33,167 nt of DNA from an uncultured Treponema sp. (GTDB lineage: Bacteria; Spirochaetota; Spirochaetia; Treponematales; Treponemataceae): contig CAKZZO010000034.1 in NCBI GenBank assembly GCA_937885175.1, positions 1 to 33,167 of the forward strand, read 5' to 3'. The notes beneath the pieces are model-generated. The model did not search any database and had not been told where the DNA came from. It saw nothing but the letters and a program-made list of their open reading frames with translations. Every line of letters starts with the position of its first letter. The first letter of the stretch is position 1. This document shows, in pieces, positions 6,953-14,800 of the stretch. Both the position numbers and the translations under genes were made by a program.

Positions 6953-7693
6953 TCAGAAAAGAGATGGATTCCAGCCCTTGTCCACGGGAAGCAGTACGCC
7001 GTTAAGGCTGTCATTTTGCAGGAGGAAAAAAGCCGCAGCGGCAAGGTTTTCTTTTGCAAGCAGTTTTCCGTCAGGCATTTTTTTTGCAAGCAGGTCAGCA
7101 TCTTTGGTGTACTCAGTGAGCGTACAGCCGGGAAGAATTGCGTTGCAGGTTACTCCCTCTCCTCCGTGCAGGGTGGCCACAGAATGAACCACTACATTCA
7201 GAGCGGATTTTGCCCCCGCATAGGCCACATTCGTCCTAAAGACCTTGCGCCGCTCCGTAGCCGTGCCGCCAAAAAGCAAAATCCTGCCCCACTTTTTTTT
7301 GCACATGGCAGGAAGTGCCGCACTCACCAAGCATCCCGGCAGGGCATAGTCAAAAAGGGCAAGGGTCTGCCAGTCCATCACGCCTGTTTCTTCCAGCGGC
7401 TTTTGCACAAAGGGGCCATAGCAGACGCAGAGAATATCGCAGGATTTTGCGCAGTGCACAAGGGGCGTGTCCTCCAGGGCAGAAAAATTCTCCACTGCAA
7501 GCGGCTGCACAAAGGAGGTTGAGGCAGGAGAAAGGGCACGAATCTTTTTCATAAGGGCATGGCATTTTTCGCTTTCATGGCCGGCATGAACAATTACCTC
7601 CGCCCCATTTTCTGCCAGAAGCAGAGAAAGAGCCGCACCAATGCCTCCAGAGCCGCCTACAAGCAAAGCCTTTTTTCCCGCAAACACTTTCAT
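6953..7693 (-). CDS. Short-chain dehydrogenase/reductase family protein
   Basis: This 246-residue Rossmann-fold protein has the nucleotide-binding motif GGSGGIG at about 13-19 (a variant of TGxxxGxG) and the catalytic YxxxK as YAGAK near residues 157-161, followed by the usual N..LPG segment (CNAILPGCTLTEY). The catalytic serine expected 13 residues before the Tyr is absent; the local sequence is GGTATERRK with threonines nearby, so activity may be altered. It is about as long as classical SDRs. The substrate cannot be told from sequence. The ATG at 7693 lies only 7 nt after a TATAAT box, with GAGGA directly abutting it, so the message may be leaderless. The gene diverges from the TrmJ-like gene across 47 bp. 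Confidence 0.75.
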   Translation of the reverse strand: MKVFAGKKALLVGGSGGIGAALSLLLAENGAEVIVHAGHESEKCHALMKKIRALSPASTSFVQPLAVENFSALEDTPLVHCAKSCDILCVCYGPFVQKPLEETGVMDWQTLALFDYALPGCLVSAALPAMCKKKWGRILLFGGTATERRKVFRTNVAYAGAKSALNVVVHSVATLHGGEGVTCNAILPGCTLTEYTKDADLLAKKMPDGKLLAKENLAAAAFFLLQNDSLNGVLLPVDKGWNPSLF

Positions 7694-7700
7694 TCCTCAT

Positions 7701-7706
7701 ATTATA
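7701..7706 (-). promoter_or_regulatory. -10 element (TATAAT) 7 nt before the SDR start codon
   Basis: A perfect minus-strand TATAAT is placed so that transcription would start at or next to the ATG at 7693. No good -35 is visible. Confidence 0.45.
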
Positions 7707-7740
7707 GCGTAAATCCGCAAAAAGAAGTAGACTGCTTGGT

Positions 7741-8505
7741 ATGAATCTGCAAAAAATCGTTATAGTTTTAGTGCACCCCGATGAAAGCCGCAACGTGGGT
7801 GCCGTCTGCCGCGCCATGGCAAACAATGGCATCAGCAGACTTCGCATTGTAGGAAAGCGAGAAGATTTTGATGATGAGCGCGTGCGCATTCTGGCAATTC
7901 ATGCGGCAAGCATTTGGGAAGACGCCCAGTTTTTTGAAAGCGTCACCGCCGCCACCGCAGACTGTGTGTTTGCAGCGGGCACAACCCGTCGCCGTGGAAA
8001 AAAGCGCAAGGGTAAGCTCCTGCTCCCCGAAGAATTTGCAGATTTGGCATCTCAGGCAACGGGCACAAAGGCAGAGGAAGGCGGAAACATTGCGGCGGTC
8101 TTTGGAAACGAGCGCACTGGCCTTACTGATGAAGAACTCCTGGAATGTACCATGGGAGTTACCATTCCGTCCTGTCCGGACTTTGCCTCCCTCAACCTGT
8201 CTCATGCAGTACAGATAATCTGCTACCACCTCTTCCGCAATCAGGACAAAACATCTCCGGGCTACACGCCCCTCACACTCTCCCGCATAGACGAAACAGT
8301 AAGAATCATCACCGACAACCTGCAAAAAATCGGCTTTTTCAGCCTGAACGGCCGGCCAGACATGGAACGCTTCTGGCGCATGCTGCTTTCCCGGGCGGCA
8401 ATGAGCGAAGGAGAGGCCGCCTATCTGGAAAAAATCTTTGACAAAGCCGCCGGTCTCTCCCAGCGCAAACGGGCAGAAGCCTGCGAATCACAAGCAGCCG
8501 ACTAG
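7741..8505 (+). CDS. trmJ: SPOUT-family RNA 2'-O-methyltransferase, TrmJ type
   Basis: This 254-residue protein carries the three SpoU/SPOUT motifs: motif 1 HPDESRNVGAVCRAMANNG (about 12-30), motif 2 AVFGNERTGL (about 119-128) and motif 3 IPSCPDFASLNLSHAVQIICY (about 141-161). The arrangement with a C-terminal helical extension matches TrmJ, which methylates the ribose at position 32 of certain tRNAs using SAM in a knotted dimer. Assignment to tRNA position 32 rather than another SpoU target is by family resemblance. It converges with the sigma54-type regulator gene, and the two stop codons overlap through the palindrome CTAG at 8502-8505. Confidence 0.85.
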   Translation: MNLQKIVIVLVHPDESRNVGAVCRAMANNGISRLRIVGKREDFDDERVRILAIHAASIWEDAQFFESVTAATADCVFAAGTTRRRGKKRKGKLLLPEEFADLASQATGTKAEEGGNIAAVFGNERTGLTDEELLECTMGVTIPSCPDFASLNLSHAVQIICYHLFRNQDKTSPGYTPLTLSRIDETVRIITDNLQKIGFFSLNGRPDMERFWRMLLSRAAMSEGEAAYLEKIFDKAAGLSQRKRAEACESQAAD

Positions 8506-9584
8506 TTCAGCAGGATATGAGAACCGTCAATCAAGTCGCCCTGGCAGATTGTCCTTGCGTGTGCCAGACAGTTTTGCAATTGCCTTACATTTCCCGGCCA
8601 GTTGAGGGTAGAAAGCAAATCCTCTGCGCTGGCAGAAAGACTTTTTCCAAAGGGGCACAAAAAACTGCGGGCAAGGGGCAGAATATCTTCTTTTCTTTCC
8701 CTAAGGGGCGGAATATAAATGCAAAAGTGGGAAATGCGGTAATACAAATCCGCCCTGAATTCATTGCGGGCAATCTTTGCCTTTAGGTTTGCATTGGTTG
8801 CAAAAAGAAGCCGTGCGTCACTATGATGTACTTCGCTACCACCAAGTCGCTCAAAAGTTCCAGACTCAATGACATGAAGGAGTTTTGCCTGCAAGTCTTT
8901 TTTCAAGTCTCCTATTTCATCAAGAAAAAGACTGCTGCCGTGTGCCCGTTCAAAATATCCCGCGCGGCTTACCGCATCAGTGAATGCGCCCCGCACCGTT
9001 CCAAACAAATCCGCCTCAGCCAGCGTCTCAGGAATCGCCGCCATATTCACTTCCTCCATTTTCCTTGCACGGCGGGAAGAAAGCCTGTGAATCAGGCGGG
9101 CGGTCACTCCTTTTCCCGTACCCGTTTCCCCAGTAATCAGCACTGGCAGGCTTGTCCGTGCGGCTTGCAGAATCTGCTCCCGTATTCTTTCCGCCACAGG
9201 GGAGGAGCCTGCAAATTCAGCAAGCCCTTCTTTTTCTTGTTCAGAAAGGAGAGGCGGAAGATGCCTCTGGTCATTAATCAAAAGGGGAATGTCCTGCGGA
9301 AAAGCCACATAGGGAAGCAAGGCATTCTTGAGGTGCCGGCCGATTGCATCCGTAACAACATAGAGTTTATATCGGGCAAGGTTTGAAATATGTTCTGGAA
9401 AGAGAAAAAGCTGGGGAGAAAGCAACTCGTCAATCAAGATACCGTCAGGCAATGTGTGCAGCAGGACAGCAGACAACTCGCTCACATCTGTACAAAAGAC
9501 GACTTTGCAGGCTGAAGAAAAGAGACGGCGAAAACCGTCAATCAAACGGTGATTTGGCGAGACCAGAATAAAACTTTTTTGCAT
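8502..9584 (-). CDS. Sigma54-type AAA+ activator without DNA-binding domain
   Basis: This 360-residue protein has an N-terminal domain of about 110 residues that looks like a degenerate receiver (SFILVSPNHRLIDGFRRLFSSA), without the acidic pocket or clear phospho-Asp. The central AAA+ domain spans about 125-345: Walker A GETGTGKG, the loop RGAFTDA, Walker B SLFLDEIGDL, sensor and arginine-finger region RADLYYRISHFCIYIPPLRERKEDI, and WPGNVRQL. The family's sigma54-contacting loop is normally GAFTGA; here the second Gly is Asp. The protein ends about 15 residues after the AAA+ fold (DLIDGSHILLN), so the usual Fis-type HTH is missing and it may act from solution. It is the last gene of the ctpA-rsmE-glycosyltransferase operon, overlapping the previous stop as TAATG. 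Confidence 0.85.
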   Translation of the reverse strand: MQKSFILVSPNHRLIDGFRRLFSSACKVVFCTDVSELSAVLLHTLPDGILIDELLSPQLFLFPEHISNLARYKLYVVTDAIGRHLKNALLPYVAFPQDIPLLINDQRHLPPLLSEQEKEGLAEFAGSSPVAERIREQILQAARTSLPVLITGETGTGKGVTARLIHRLSSRRARKMEEVNMAAIPETLAEADLFGTVRGAFTDAVSRAGYFERAHGSSLFLDEIGDLKKDLQAKLLHVIESGTFERLGGSEVHHSDARLLFATNANLKAKIARNEFRADLYYRISHFCIYIPPLRERKEDILPLARSFLCPFGKSLSASAEDLLSTLNWPGNVRQLQNCLAHARTICQGDLIDGSHILLN

Positions 9585-10342
9585 TAGCCTTTCGGCTGAA
9601 CGTCTTTCCTAAAAAGCCTGTACCACACTAACAGTATAGCATATTTAAAGAAAGGGAAAAGCAAAAAGAGTTTTAGGGGATTATGCAGGATTTCTGGCCA
9701 GATTTCGCGGCCTTTTTCAAAGGTCTTTTCGCTTACGCGCTTAATGCGGTCGGAAAAAATGCCGAGGGCGTCACGATAGTACAGGAAAATACTGTTTGAA
9801 AAACTGTTGCGTCGGTGGTATGACCAAAGATTTTTTTCGCGGATGCCGTCACTTACCAGTGCAAGGGAGGGAGAAGATTTATAGATTGCCTGCACGATGT
9901 CGGACTCCATGGACTTTGCATAATAGCCGGTAAAGCGTCCTACAATCTGCAAGTTGGGAAAAGTCTGGCGCACATTCCGTTCTGCCTGTCCCAGATTCTT
10001 CAAGCGTCCGCCCAAAAGATAGAGGGATTTATAATGCTGATCCAAAACACTCAAAATACTGATGGTCGCCGTAAAGGGATTATAGCGGACGGGAATATTT
10101 TTTTTGAGGAAGCGGGCACCAGAAAGAATGCTCTTTGAGATGGGCAGCACCAAATCTGCTTCCTTTATGCATTGCCCAAAGTCACTCCGCTTGCTGCGAG
10201 CCTTCAGCAAATCCCAGACAGAAAGAAAAACAATCTGCTTTGTACCCGGGCGTGCCAGAATCTCCAGAATCTCCGCCTCCAATTGCTCTGGACGGCAAAT
10301 ATCTACAGAGACTCCCAACAATTCTATTCTTTGCATTGCCAT
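9584..10342 (-). CDS. WecG/TagA/CpsF-family (GT26) glycosyltransferase
   Basis: From the ATG at 10342 (MAMQRIELLGVSVDI) the product is 252 residues. It has the family's N-terminal signature (LGV.VD....E.....I), the acceptor/donor region KEADLVLPIS and the conserved RVSEKTFEKGREIW-type segment, and ends with a hydrophobic basic stretch (FLLFPFFKYAILLVWYRLFRK) fitting membrane association. Family members transfer an N-acetylhexosamine (e.g. ManNAc or ManNAcA) to a lipid-linked sugar. The usual D/GxP-type motif is blurred (TKQIVFLSVWDLLKARSKR), so the donor is uncertain. I chose 10342 because GGAG lies 8 nt upstream; the longer frame to 10405 lies entirely inside rsmE. It overlaps rsmE by 19 bp. 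Confidence 0.8.
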   Translation of the reverse strand: MAMQRIELLGVSVDICRPEQLEAEILEILARPGTKQIVFLSVWDLLKARSKRSDFGQCIKEADLVLPISKSILSGARFLKKNIPVRYNPFTATISILSVLDQHYKSLYLLGGRLKNLGQAERNVRQTFPNLQIVGRFTGYYAKSMESDIVQAIYKSSPSLALVSDGIREKNLWSYHRRNSFSNSIFLYYRDALGIFSDRIKRVSEKTFEKGREIWPEILHNPLKLFLLFPFFKYAILLVWYRLFRKDVQPKG

Positions 10343-11115
10343 ATTCCACGCTCCGTAATTGCGTTCTGCAAGGCGGCAATGCCATACAGGGCTGCCGTTT
10401 CGCACCGCAAAATATTCGTCTTAAAATGCACCGGCACAAAACCGCCCTGACGCAAGAGGGCAATTTCCTCCGGGCTGATGCCGCCTTCCGCACCCACCGC
10501 CAATGCGGCGCAGCGGATTTCCTTTTTGCAGACCGCCCTATGCAGGGTTTCCGTGTCTTCCCTGCGCTCATAGAGTACGGCGGCAAAAGTCTCCTCCACA
10601 GAAGCGCACTGCTCCCGCCACAAGGAAATGGCCTGCTCCAGGGGCATGGCATCCAGAATGTGCGTATCCGTGGCAGAACCGCTTTGCTGGCGGGCTTCCC
10701 TTATAATCCGCAAAAGCCGGTCACTCTTAAAGTTTTTTTCACTGCCGCCTGCCTGAGAGTAGGCTCCCAAAACCGGAACTATCGTACTCACACCACATTC
10801 GGTTGCCTGCCTCACAATCGTGTCCATTTTTGCGCCTTTCGCCACAAACTGAAAGAGCCATATGTCCAAATCGGCAACGTCCTGAGGCTGCTTTTTGCCA
10901 ACAAAAGTGTCCGCGCAGACTTGCAGTACAATGGCGCGCTCGCTTTCGTTTACCTGACACACTGTCGTGTTCTGCAAGCCTCCGTCAGGCAGGCGCACCT
11001 GCAGCATGTCGCCAACCACAAGGCGCAGAACCTGCCTCATGTAGCGGTAGTCTTTGCCACGTATGGTAAGCAGGCCTTTTCGGTCGGGTGCGCAATCGCT
11101 TACGTACTGGCGCAT
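10324..11115 (-). CDS. rsmE: 16S rRNA m3U1498 methyltransferase RsmE
   Basis: This 263-residue SPOUT-family protein has an N-terminal PUA-like domain (about 10-75: GLLTIRGKDYRYMRQVLRLVVGDMLQV) and a C-terminal knotted methyltransferase domain. The hallmark motifs are ATECGVSTIVPV, RIIREARQQSG (family: RW..I..EA.EQS.R), AVGAEGGISPEE and a C-terminal LR.ETAALYGIAAL. RsmE methylates N3 of U1498 in 16S rRNA. The start ATG overlaps the ctpA stop by one base (TAATG), indicating coupling. The C-terminus overlaps the glycosyltransferase start. Confidence 0.93.
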   Translation of the reverse strand: MRQYVSDCAPDRKGLLTIRGKDYRYMRQVLRLVVGDMLQVRLPDGGLQNTTVCQVNESERAIVLQVCADTFVGKKQPQDVADLDIWLFQFVAKGAKMDTIVRQATECGVSTIVPVLGAYSQAGGSEKNFKSDRLLRIIREARQQSGSATDTHILDAMPLEQAISLWREQCASVEETFAAVLYERREDTETLHRAVCKKEIRCAALAVGAEGGISPEEIALLRQGGFVPVHFKTNILRCETAALYGIAALQNAITERGIWQCKE

Positions 11116-12617
11116 TATTTTTTTGTGGAGGCAACCTTGTCTTCGGCTGTCTTCTGGGCTTCGGCTTCCTGCTGCAATTCTTTAAGCGTCTTGGTGTTCT
11201 TTACCAGAGTGGCAAAATTTTCCTTTGCAAGAATATCCAGCGCAGCATTCAGCTGAATGTCGTAATCCAAATCATAGAGAGGAGCCGGTTTTGTGCGGTT
11301 GACCTGATTGCGGGTAAGCCTGCGGAAAGTGCGCTCGTCAATATGGGGATACTTTTTAGTCAGCGTCTTTGCAAACGCCACAATATCCGCTTCCGTCATG
11401 TTGGCATGGGCATCCACGTATTTTGCCACGTCATCGTTTTTGATGAATTCGGCATATTCTTTTTCGCCTTCCTCACCCAGTTCAGGAAAAAGCACTTCCC
11501 TATCCGGCGGAATACCGATTTTGTCGATGTTCGTGTCGCTGGGAGTATAGTAGCGGGCCATAGTCATCTTAATGCCGTCGGTGGCAGAAAGCGGAAGCAC
11601 CTGCTGCACAGAGCCTTTTCCGTAGGTGCGCTGCCCCACAAGGTATGCAAGGTGATTATCTTTGAGAGCCCCTGAAAGGATTTCTGACGCACTGGCAGAA
11701 CCCTTGTTAATAAGCACAATAATGGGAAGCCCTTTAAAAGTGGTCTTTTTGGGACTTGCCGTAAAGACTGAGTTTTCATAGGCAATGCGGCTCTTGGTGC
11801 TCACGATAGGACCTTCGTCGATAAATTTATCAGCCACATCGGCAACGCTGGTAATAAGTCCGCCGGGATTGTTGCGCAAGTCAATAATCAGGGCAGAAAC
11901 AGTATCCTTAAAGGAATCCAAGGCTTCCTGTACGCGCTCAGCTGTATTCGGCGTAAATTCAATGATTCTGATGTAGCCGTATCTGTTGGTCACGGAAGGC
12001 TCAATCATGCCGTATTTTACCGTGGGAACTTCAATATAATCACGCACAAGCGTCACGGGAAATTCCATGTTCTTTCCACGGCGAATCAAAAGGTCTACTT
12101 TTTCACCCACTTTGCCCCGCAACTTGCCCAGCACTTCTTCCATGGTGATTTCAGAAGTATCAGTACCGTCTACGGATATAATCAAGTCACCTGTCTGAAT
12201 ACCCGCCCTGAATCCGGGAGTATCTTCGATGGGAGAAGCAACCTCCACGTAGGCCGGCTTGTCAGGAGTAGACTCATAGGGCTTGGAAATGGAAAGCCCC
12301 ACACCGCCGAATTTTCCTTCAGTAGTATCAGTAAGATTGCGCATGGTACTCGTGTCTAGATAAAGCGTATAGGGGTCATTCAAGGACTCCAGCATGCCTT
12401 TGAGCGCACCCCGATACAGCACGGCAGGGTCAACCTCGTCAACATAGTTTTTCTGTACGAAATCAAAAATTCCATACATCATTTCCATATATTGACGGGA
12501 TTCTCGCGCAGCATTATTCGCGCTGGTGGCAGAAGATTCTGCAAAACACTGGGAGGCAAAAACAGACAGTAGAACAAAAGTAAAGATTGAAACTATTTTT
12601 CGGTAAACGGAATTCAT
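11115..12617 (-). CDS. ctpA: Carboxy-terminal processing protease, S41 family
   Basis: This 500-residue protein has a signal peptide (about 1-26, MNSVYRKIVSIFTFVLLSVFASQCFA), a helical N-terminal region with YVDEVDPAVLYRGALKGMLESLNDPYTLY, a PDZ domain at about 100-190 (GFRAGIQTGDLIISVDGTDTSE), and a tail-specific protease core. The nucleophile is in NKGSASASEIL and the catalytic Lys in YGKGSVQ, the S41A Ser-Lys dyad. It probably trims C-termini of periplasmic or outer-membrane proteins. A C-terminal charged helix of about 120 residues follows the core (KELQQEAEAQK). It is the first gene of a four-gene operon. Confidence 0.93.
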   Translation of the reverse strand: MNSVYRKIVSIFTFVLLSVFASQCFAESSATSANNAARESRQYMEMMYGIFDFVQKNYVDEVDPAVLYRGALKGMLESLNDPYTLYLDTSTMRNLTDTTEGKFGGVGLSISKPYESTPDKPAYVEVASPIEDTPGFRAGIQTGDLIISVDGTDTSEITMEEVLGKLRGKVGEKVDLLIRRGKNMEFPVTLVRDYIEVPTVKYGMIEPSVTNRYGYIRIIEFTPNTAERVQEALDSFKDTVSALIIDLRNNPGGLITSVADVADKFIDEGPIVSTKSRIAYENSVFTASPKKTTFKGLPIIVLINKGSASASEILSGALKDNHLAYLVGQRTYGKGSVQQVLPLSATDGIKMTMARYYTPSDTNIDKIGIPPDREVLFPELGEEGEKEYAEFIKNDDVAKYVDAHANMTEADIVAFAKTLTKKYPHIDERTFRRLTRNQVNRTKPAPLYDLDYDIQLNAALDILAKENFATLVKNTKTLKELQQEAEAQKTAEDKVASTKK

Positions 12618-12638
12618 AACACTTGTACCCTTTTTTCT

Positions 12639-12667
12639 ATTTTATGGTTCTGCACTCATTTGGTCAA
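12639..12667 (-). promoter_or_regulatory. ctpA operon promoter
   Basis: On the minus strand, TTGACC (12662-12667), a 17-bp spacer and TAAAAT (12639-12644). The -35 box abuts the -35 of the divergent FIST promoter. Confidence 0.75.
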
Positions 12668-12696
12668 TTGCACGTAGTGCAATGCTGTGATATAAT
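12668..12696 (+). promoter_or_regulatory. FIST-mcp operon promoter
   Basis: TTGCAC (12668-12673), a 17-bp spacer and TATAAT (12691-12696), preceded by TG at the extended -10 position, lie about 20 bp before the ATG at 12716. Confidence 0.8.
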
Positions 12697-12715
12697 GGTG
12701 GAAAGAGGTAGCGTA

Positions 12716-13855
12716 ATGGAACAAGAGGTTGTTGTTACTCAAAACACAAATATACAACGCGCTGTAGATGAATTATGCGGCAAACTCAAGCGTCGCCCGG
12801 GCGAATATGATGCCGTTATCTTTATGGCGGCAATTTCATATGATTTTGCAGAACTTTCCCAAGAGATAAAAAACCGTTTTACCGACTGCGAAGTTATCGG
12901 AACCAGTACTGCCGGTGAGATTTCACCTCAGGGCTTCTTACATGACACTATCGTACTCACCACCATGTATTCTCCTGAATCAAAAGTAAGGGGCGTTCTG
13001 GTAGAAAACGGCAGCAAGTACCCGGTGGGAAGCAAACATGACATTGAGGCTGCCCTGCAATACTGTGGCATTCAGTGCGGAAACCCCATGTCGGGCAGAA
13101 ACGCATTTGCCATTGCCTTTATCAACGGAGTCTACAACGCAGAAGAAACAATTCTTTCCAATTTTTATGCGATAATCAAGAACGACAATTTTCCGCTGGC
13201 TGGAGGCACGGCAGGCTTTACCGGCAACGAGGCAAAAACCTTTGTCAGCTACAACGGAAAGACGACTCAGGACGGCGCGGTCATGCTCTTCGTCAAGACA
13301 AGCTGCAAATTTGACATCCGTCAGGAAGACATTTTTAACCCGACAGGAAAGAGAATGCTCGTTACGGCATCCGACCCAATCAACCGCACCATCACATCTT
13401 TGGACGGAAAGCCTGCGCAGACAGTCTACGCGCAAAAACTGGGCGTTTCGGAAGCAGATGCAGCCGGCATAACCTTTGAAAATCCCTTCGGACGCTATCT
13501 GAACGGCGCGCTTCATGTCGCAGCCCTTTCAGGCTTTACGCCAGACAAGAAAATCGGACTCTTTGCCCGCGTCGTTCCCAACTCTACGCTGGAAATGATG
13601 CACATTGGCGACCCCAAGCAAAAGGCAGACGAAACCTGTGCAGGCATCAAAAAAGCCATTCCCAATCCAAAGTTCACCCTTCTGATGACCTGCATTACCC
13701 GCACTATGGCCTTTGACCGCATGAAAATCGGCAGCGACATCATCAGAAAGTACAACAATACCTTCCCCACATTCTGCGGATTCTCCTGTTACGGAGAGCA
13801 GATTGGGCGCATTCATTGTAATCAGACCCTTGTGTCAGTGGTTGTGGGAGACTAG
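12716..13855 (+). CDS. FIST-domain sensor protein
   Basis: From the ATG at 12716 (MEQEVVVTQNTNIQRAVDEL) the protein is 379 residues with the two parts of a FIST module: FIST_N (about 25-215, including AAISYD, CEVIGTSTAGEISPQG and FPLAGGTAGF) and FIST_C (about 225-375, ending FCGFSCYGEQIGRI...TLVSVVVGD). FIST domains are intracellular sensors thought to bind small ligands such as amino acids. There is no signal peptide or TM segment. AGAGG lies 8 nt before the ATG; an upstream ATG at 12623 would lie 5' of the promoter and is rejected. Three bases after its stop begins a soluble chemoreceptor-like gene, so the two very likely form a sensor and signal-output pair. Confidence 0.88.
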   Translation: MEQEVVVTQNTNIQRAVDELCGKLKRRPGEYDAVIFMAAISYDFAELSQEIKNRFTDCEVIGTSTAGEISPQGFLHDTIVLTTMYSPESKVRGVLVENGSKYPVGSKHDIEAALQYCGIQCGNPMSGRNAFAIAFINGVYNAEETILSNFYAIIKNDNFPLAGGTAGFTGNEAKTFVSYNGKTTQDGAVMLFVKTSCKFDIRQEDIFNPTGKRMLVTASDPINRTITSLDGKPAQTVYAQKLGVSEADAAGITFENPFGRYLNGALHVAALSGFTPDKKIGLFARVVPNSTLEMMHIGDPKQKADETCAGIKKAIPNPKFTLLMTCITRTMAFDRMKIGSDIIRKYNNTFPTFCGFSCYGEQIGRIHCNQTLVSVVVGD

Positions 13856-13858
13856 CAT

Positions 13859-14746
13859 ATGGAATCAGCAAAACTTATCGAAAACGGACTCAACCTTGCA
13901 AACACGCTCATCGCATACCTTGCCAAAGATGCGGTAGGCGGCGAATTCCTGAACAACTACCTGAGCGAGCAGTCGGCACAGGCAGAAGGAGCAGACAGGC
14001 AGCGAGAAGCCCTGAACCGCCTGATTGAAACCTCTACGAACATGCAGCAGGCTACAAGCCAGATGTCTGGTCGTGCGGAAAAAAACATTGAGCGCCTGAG
14101 CGGCATTTATTCCGCCATTTCTGACCTGCGGGAAGCGGCAAACAAAATAGAAGAAGACCACAAAAAATACACCGAGCAGTTCCAGAAACTCATTGAGCAG
14201 ACCACGGAAATCAAGCGGCAGATTGACGACATCTCCGAAATTTCCGAACGCACCAACCTGCTTTCATTCAACGCATCCATTGAAGCGGCACATGCGGGCA
14301 CACTGGGAGCCGGTTTCCGCATCATTGCAAACGAGGTCAAATCCCTTTCAGAAAACACCCAGCGTTCCACCGAAAAAATCATGGAGAATATGGAAAAACT
14401 TGCGGCATCAATCACGGCATTGGAGCGCGACACAAAGAGCAATGCCAGTGCCCTGCAGAATCTGGCACAGGCAACCGACAACACGCTGGAACACTTTGAC
14501 AGTGTGCGTAAACTGAACGCTGCCAACAACAACGACGTGGAGCAAATCAGTTCCGCTATTTCCGGCAACATGAAAGACATGGACACAATCATCCAGAACA
14601 TCCAGCATGCCGAGGAATTAAACAAAAAAAGCATCGCACTCTTTGCGGACAGTGCCTCAAAGAACGAAATGCTCTTTAACGACTTGTATTCCTTTGTCTA
14701 CGAAATCAAGGCGGTCTTTGAAGACCTGCAAAAAGCAGAGGAATAA
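13859..14746 (+). CDS. Soluble methyl-accepting chemotaxis-type signalling protein
   Basis: This 295-residue, almost wholly alpha-helical protein lacks TM segments. Its centre (about 115-165) is the hairpin tip of MCP signalling domains in modified form: ISEISERTNLLSFNASIEAAHAG, then GFRIIANEVKSLSENT, matching the family's NLLALNAAIEAARAGE.G.GF.VVA.EVR.LAE. Long heptad-like helices flank it on both sides. No ligand-binding domain is present. The preceding FIST gene, 3 bp away, could supply sensing in trans. It probably interacts with CheA/CheW, but the shortened helical bundle leaves room for a non-chemotactic role. Confidence 0.85.
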   Translation: MESAKLIENGLNLANTLIAYLAKDAVGGEFLNNYLSEQSAQAEGADRQREALNRLIETSTNMQQATSQMSGRAEKNIERLSGIYSAISDLREAANKIEEDHKKYTEQFQKLIEQTTEIKRQIDDISEISERTNLLSFNASIEAAHAGTLGAGFRIIANEVKSLSENTQRSTEKIMENMEKLAASITALERDTKSNASALQNLAQATDNTLEHFDSVRKLNAANNNDVEQISSAISGNMKDMDTIIQNIQHAEELNKKSIALFADSASKNEMLFNDLYSFVYEIKAVFEDLQKAEE

Positions 14747-14765
14747 CAAGGCTTGATTTCCTTAT

Positions 14766-14800
14766 AAGGCTGTGCTTTACTGCACGGCCTTTTTCTTTTT
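14766..14800 (+). terminator. Terminator after the FIST-mcp operon
   Basis: A 10-bp stem (AAGGCTGTGC / GCACGGCCTT, one G-T pair, 6-nt loop) is followed by TTTTTCTTTTT. It overlaps the last codons of the convergent lgt gene. The opposite strand lacks a T-tract, so it acts mainly rightward. Confidence 0.85.

Noticed and set aside
10135..11256. Open frame of 373 codons on the plus strand
   Set aside because: It lies opposite rsmE, the glycosyltransferase start and the end of ctpA, with Cys/His/Arg-rich composition; those genes have clear family motifs, so this is a shadow.
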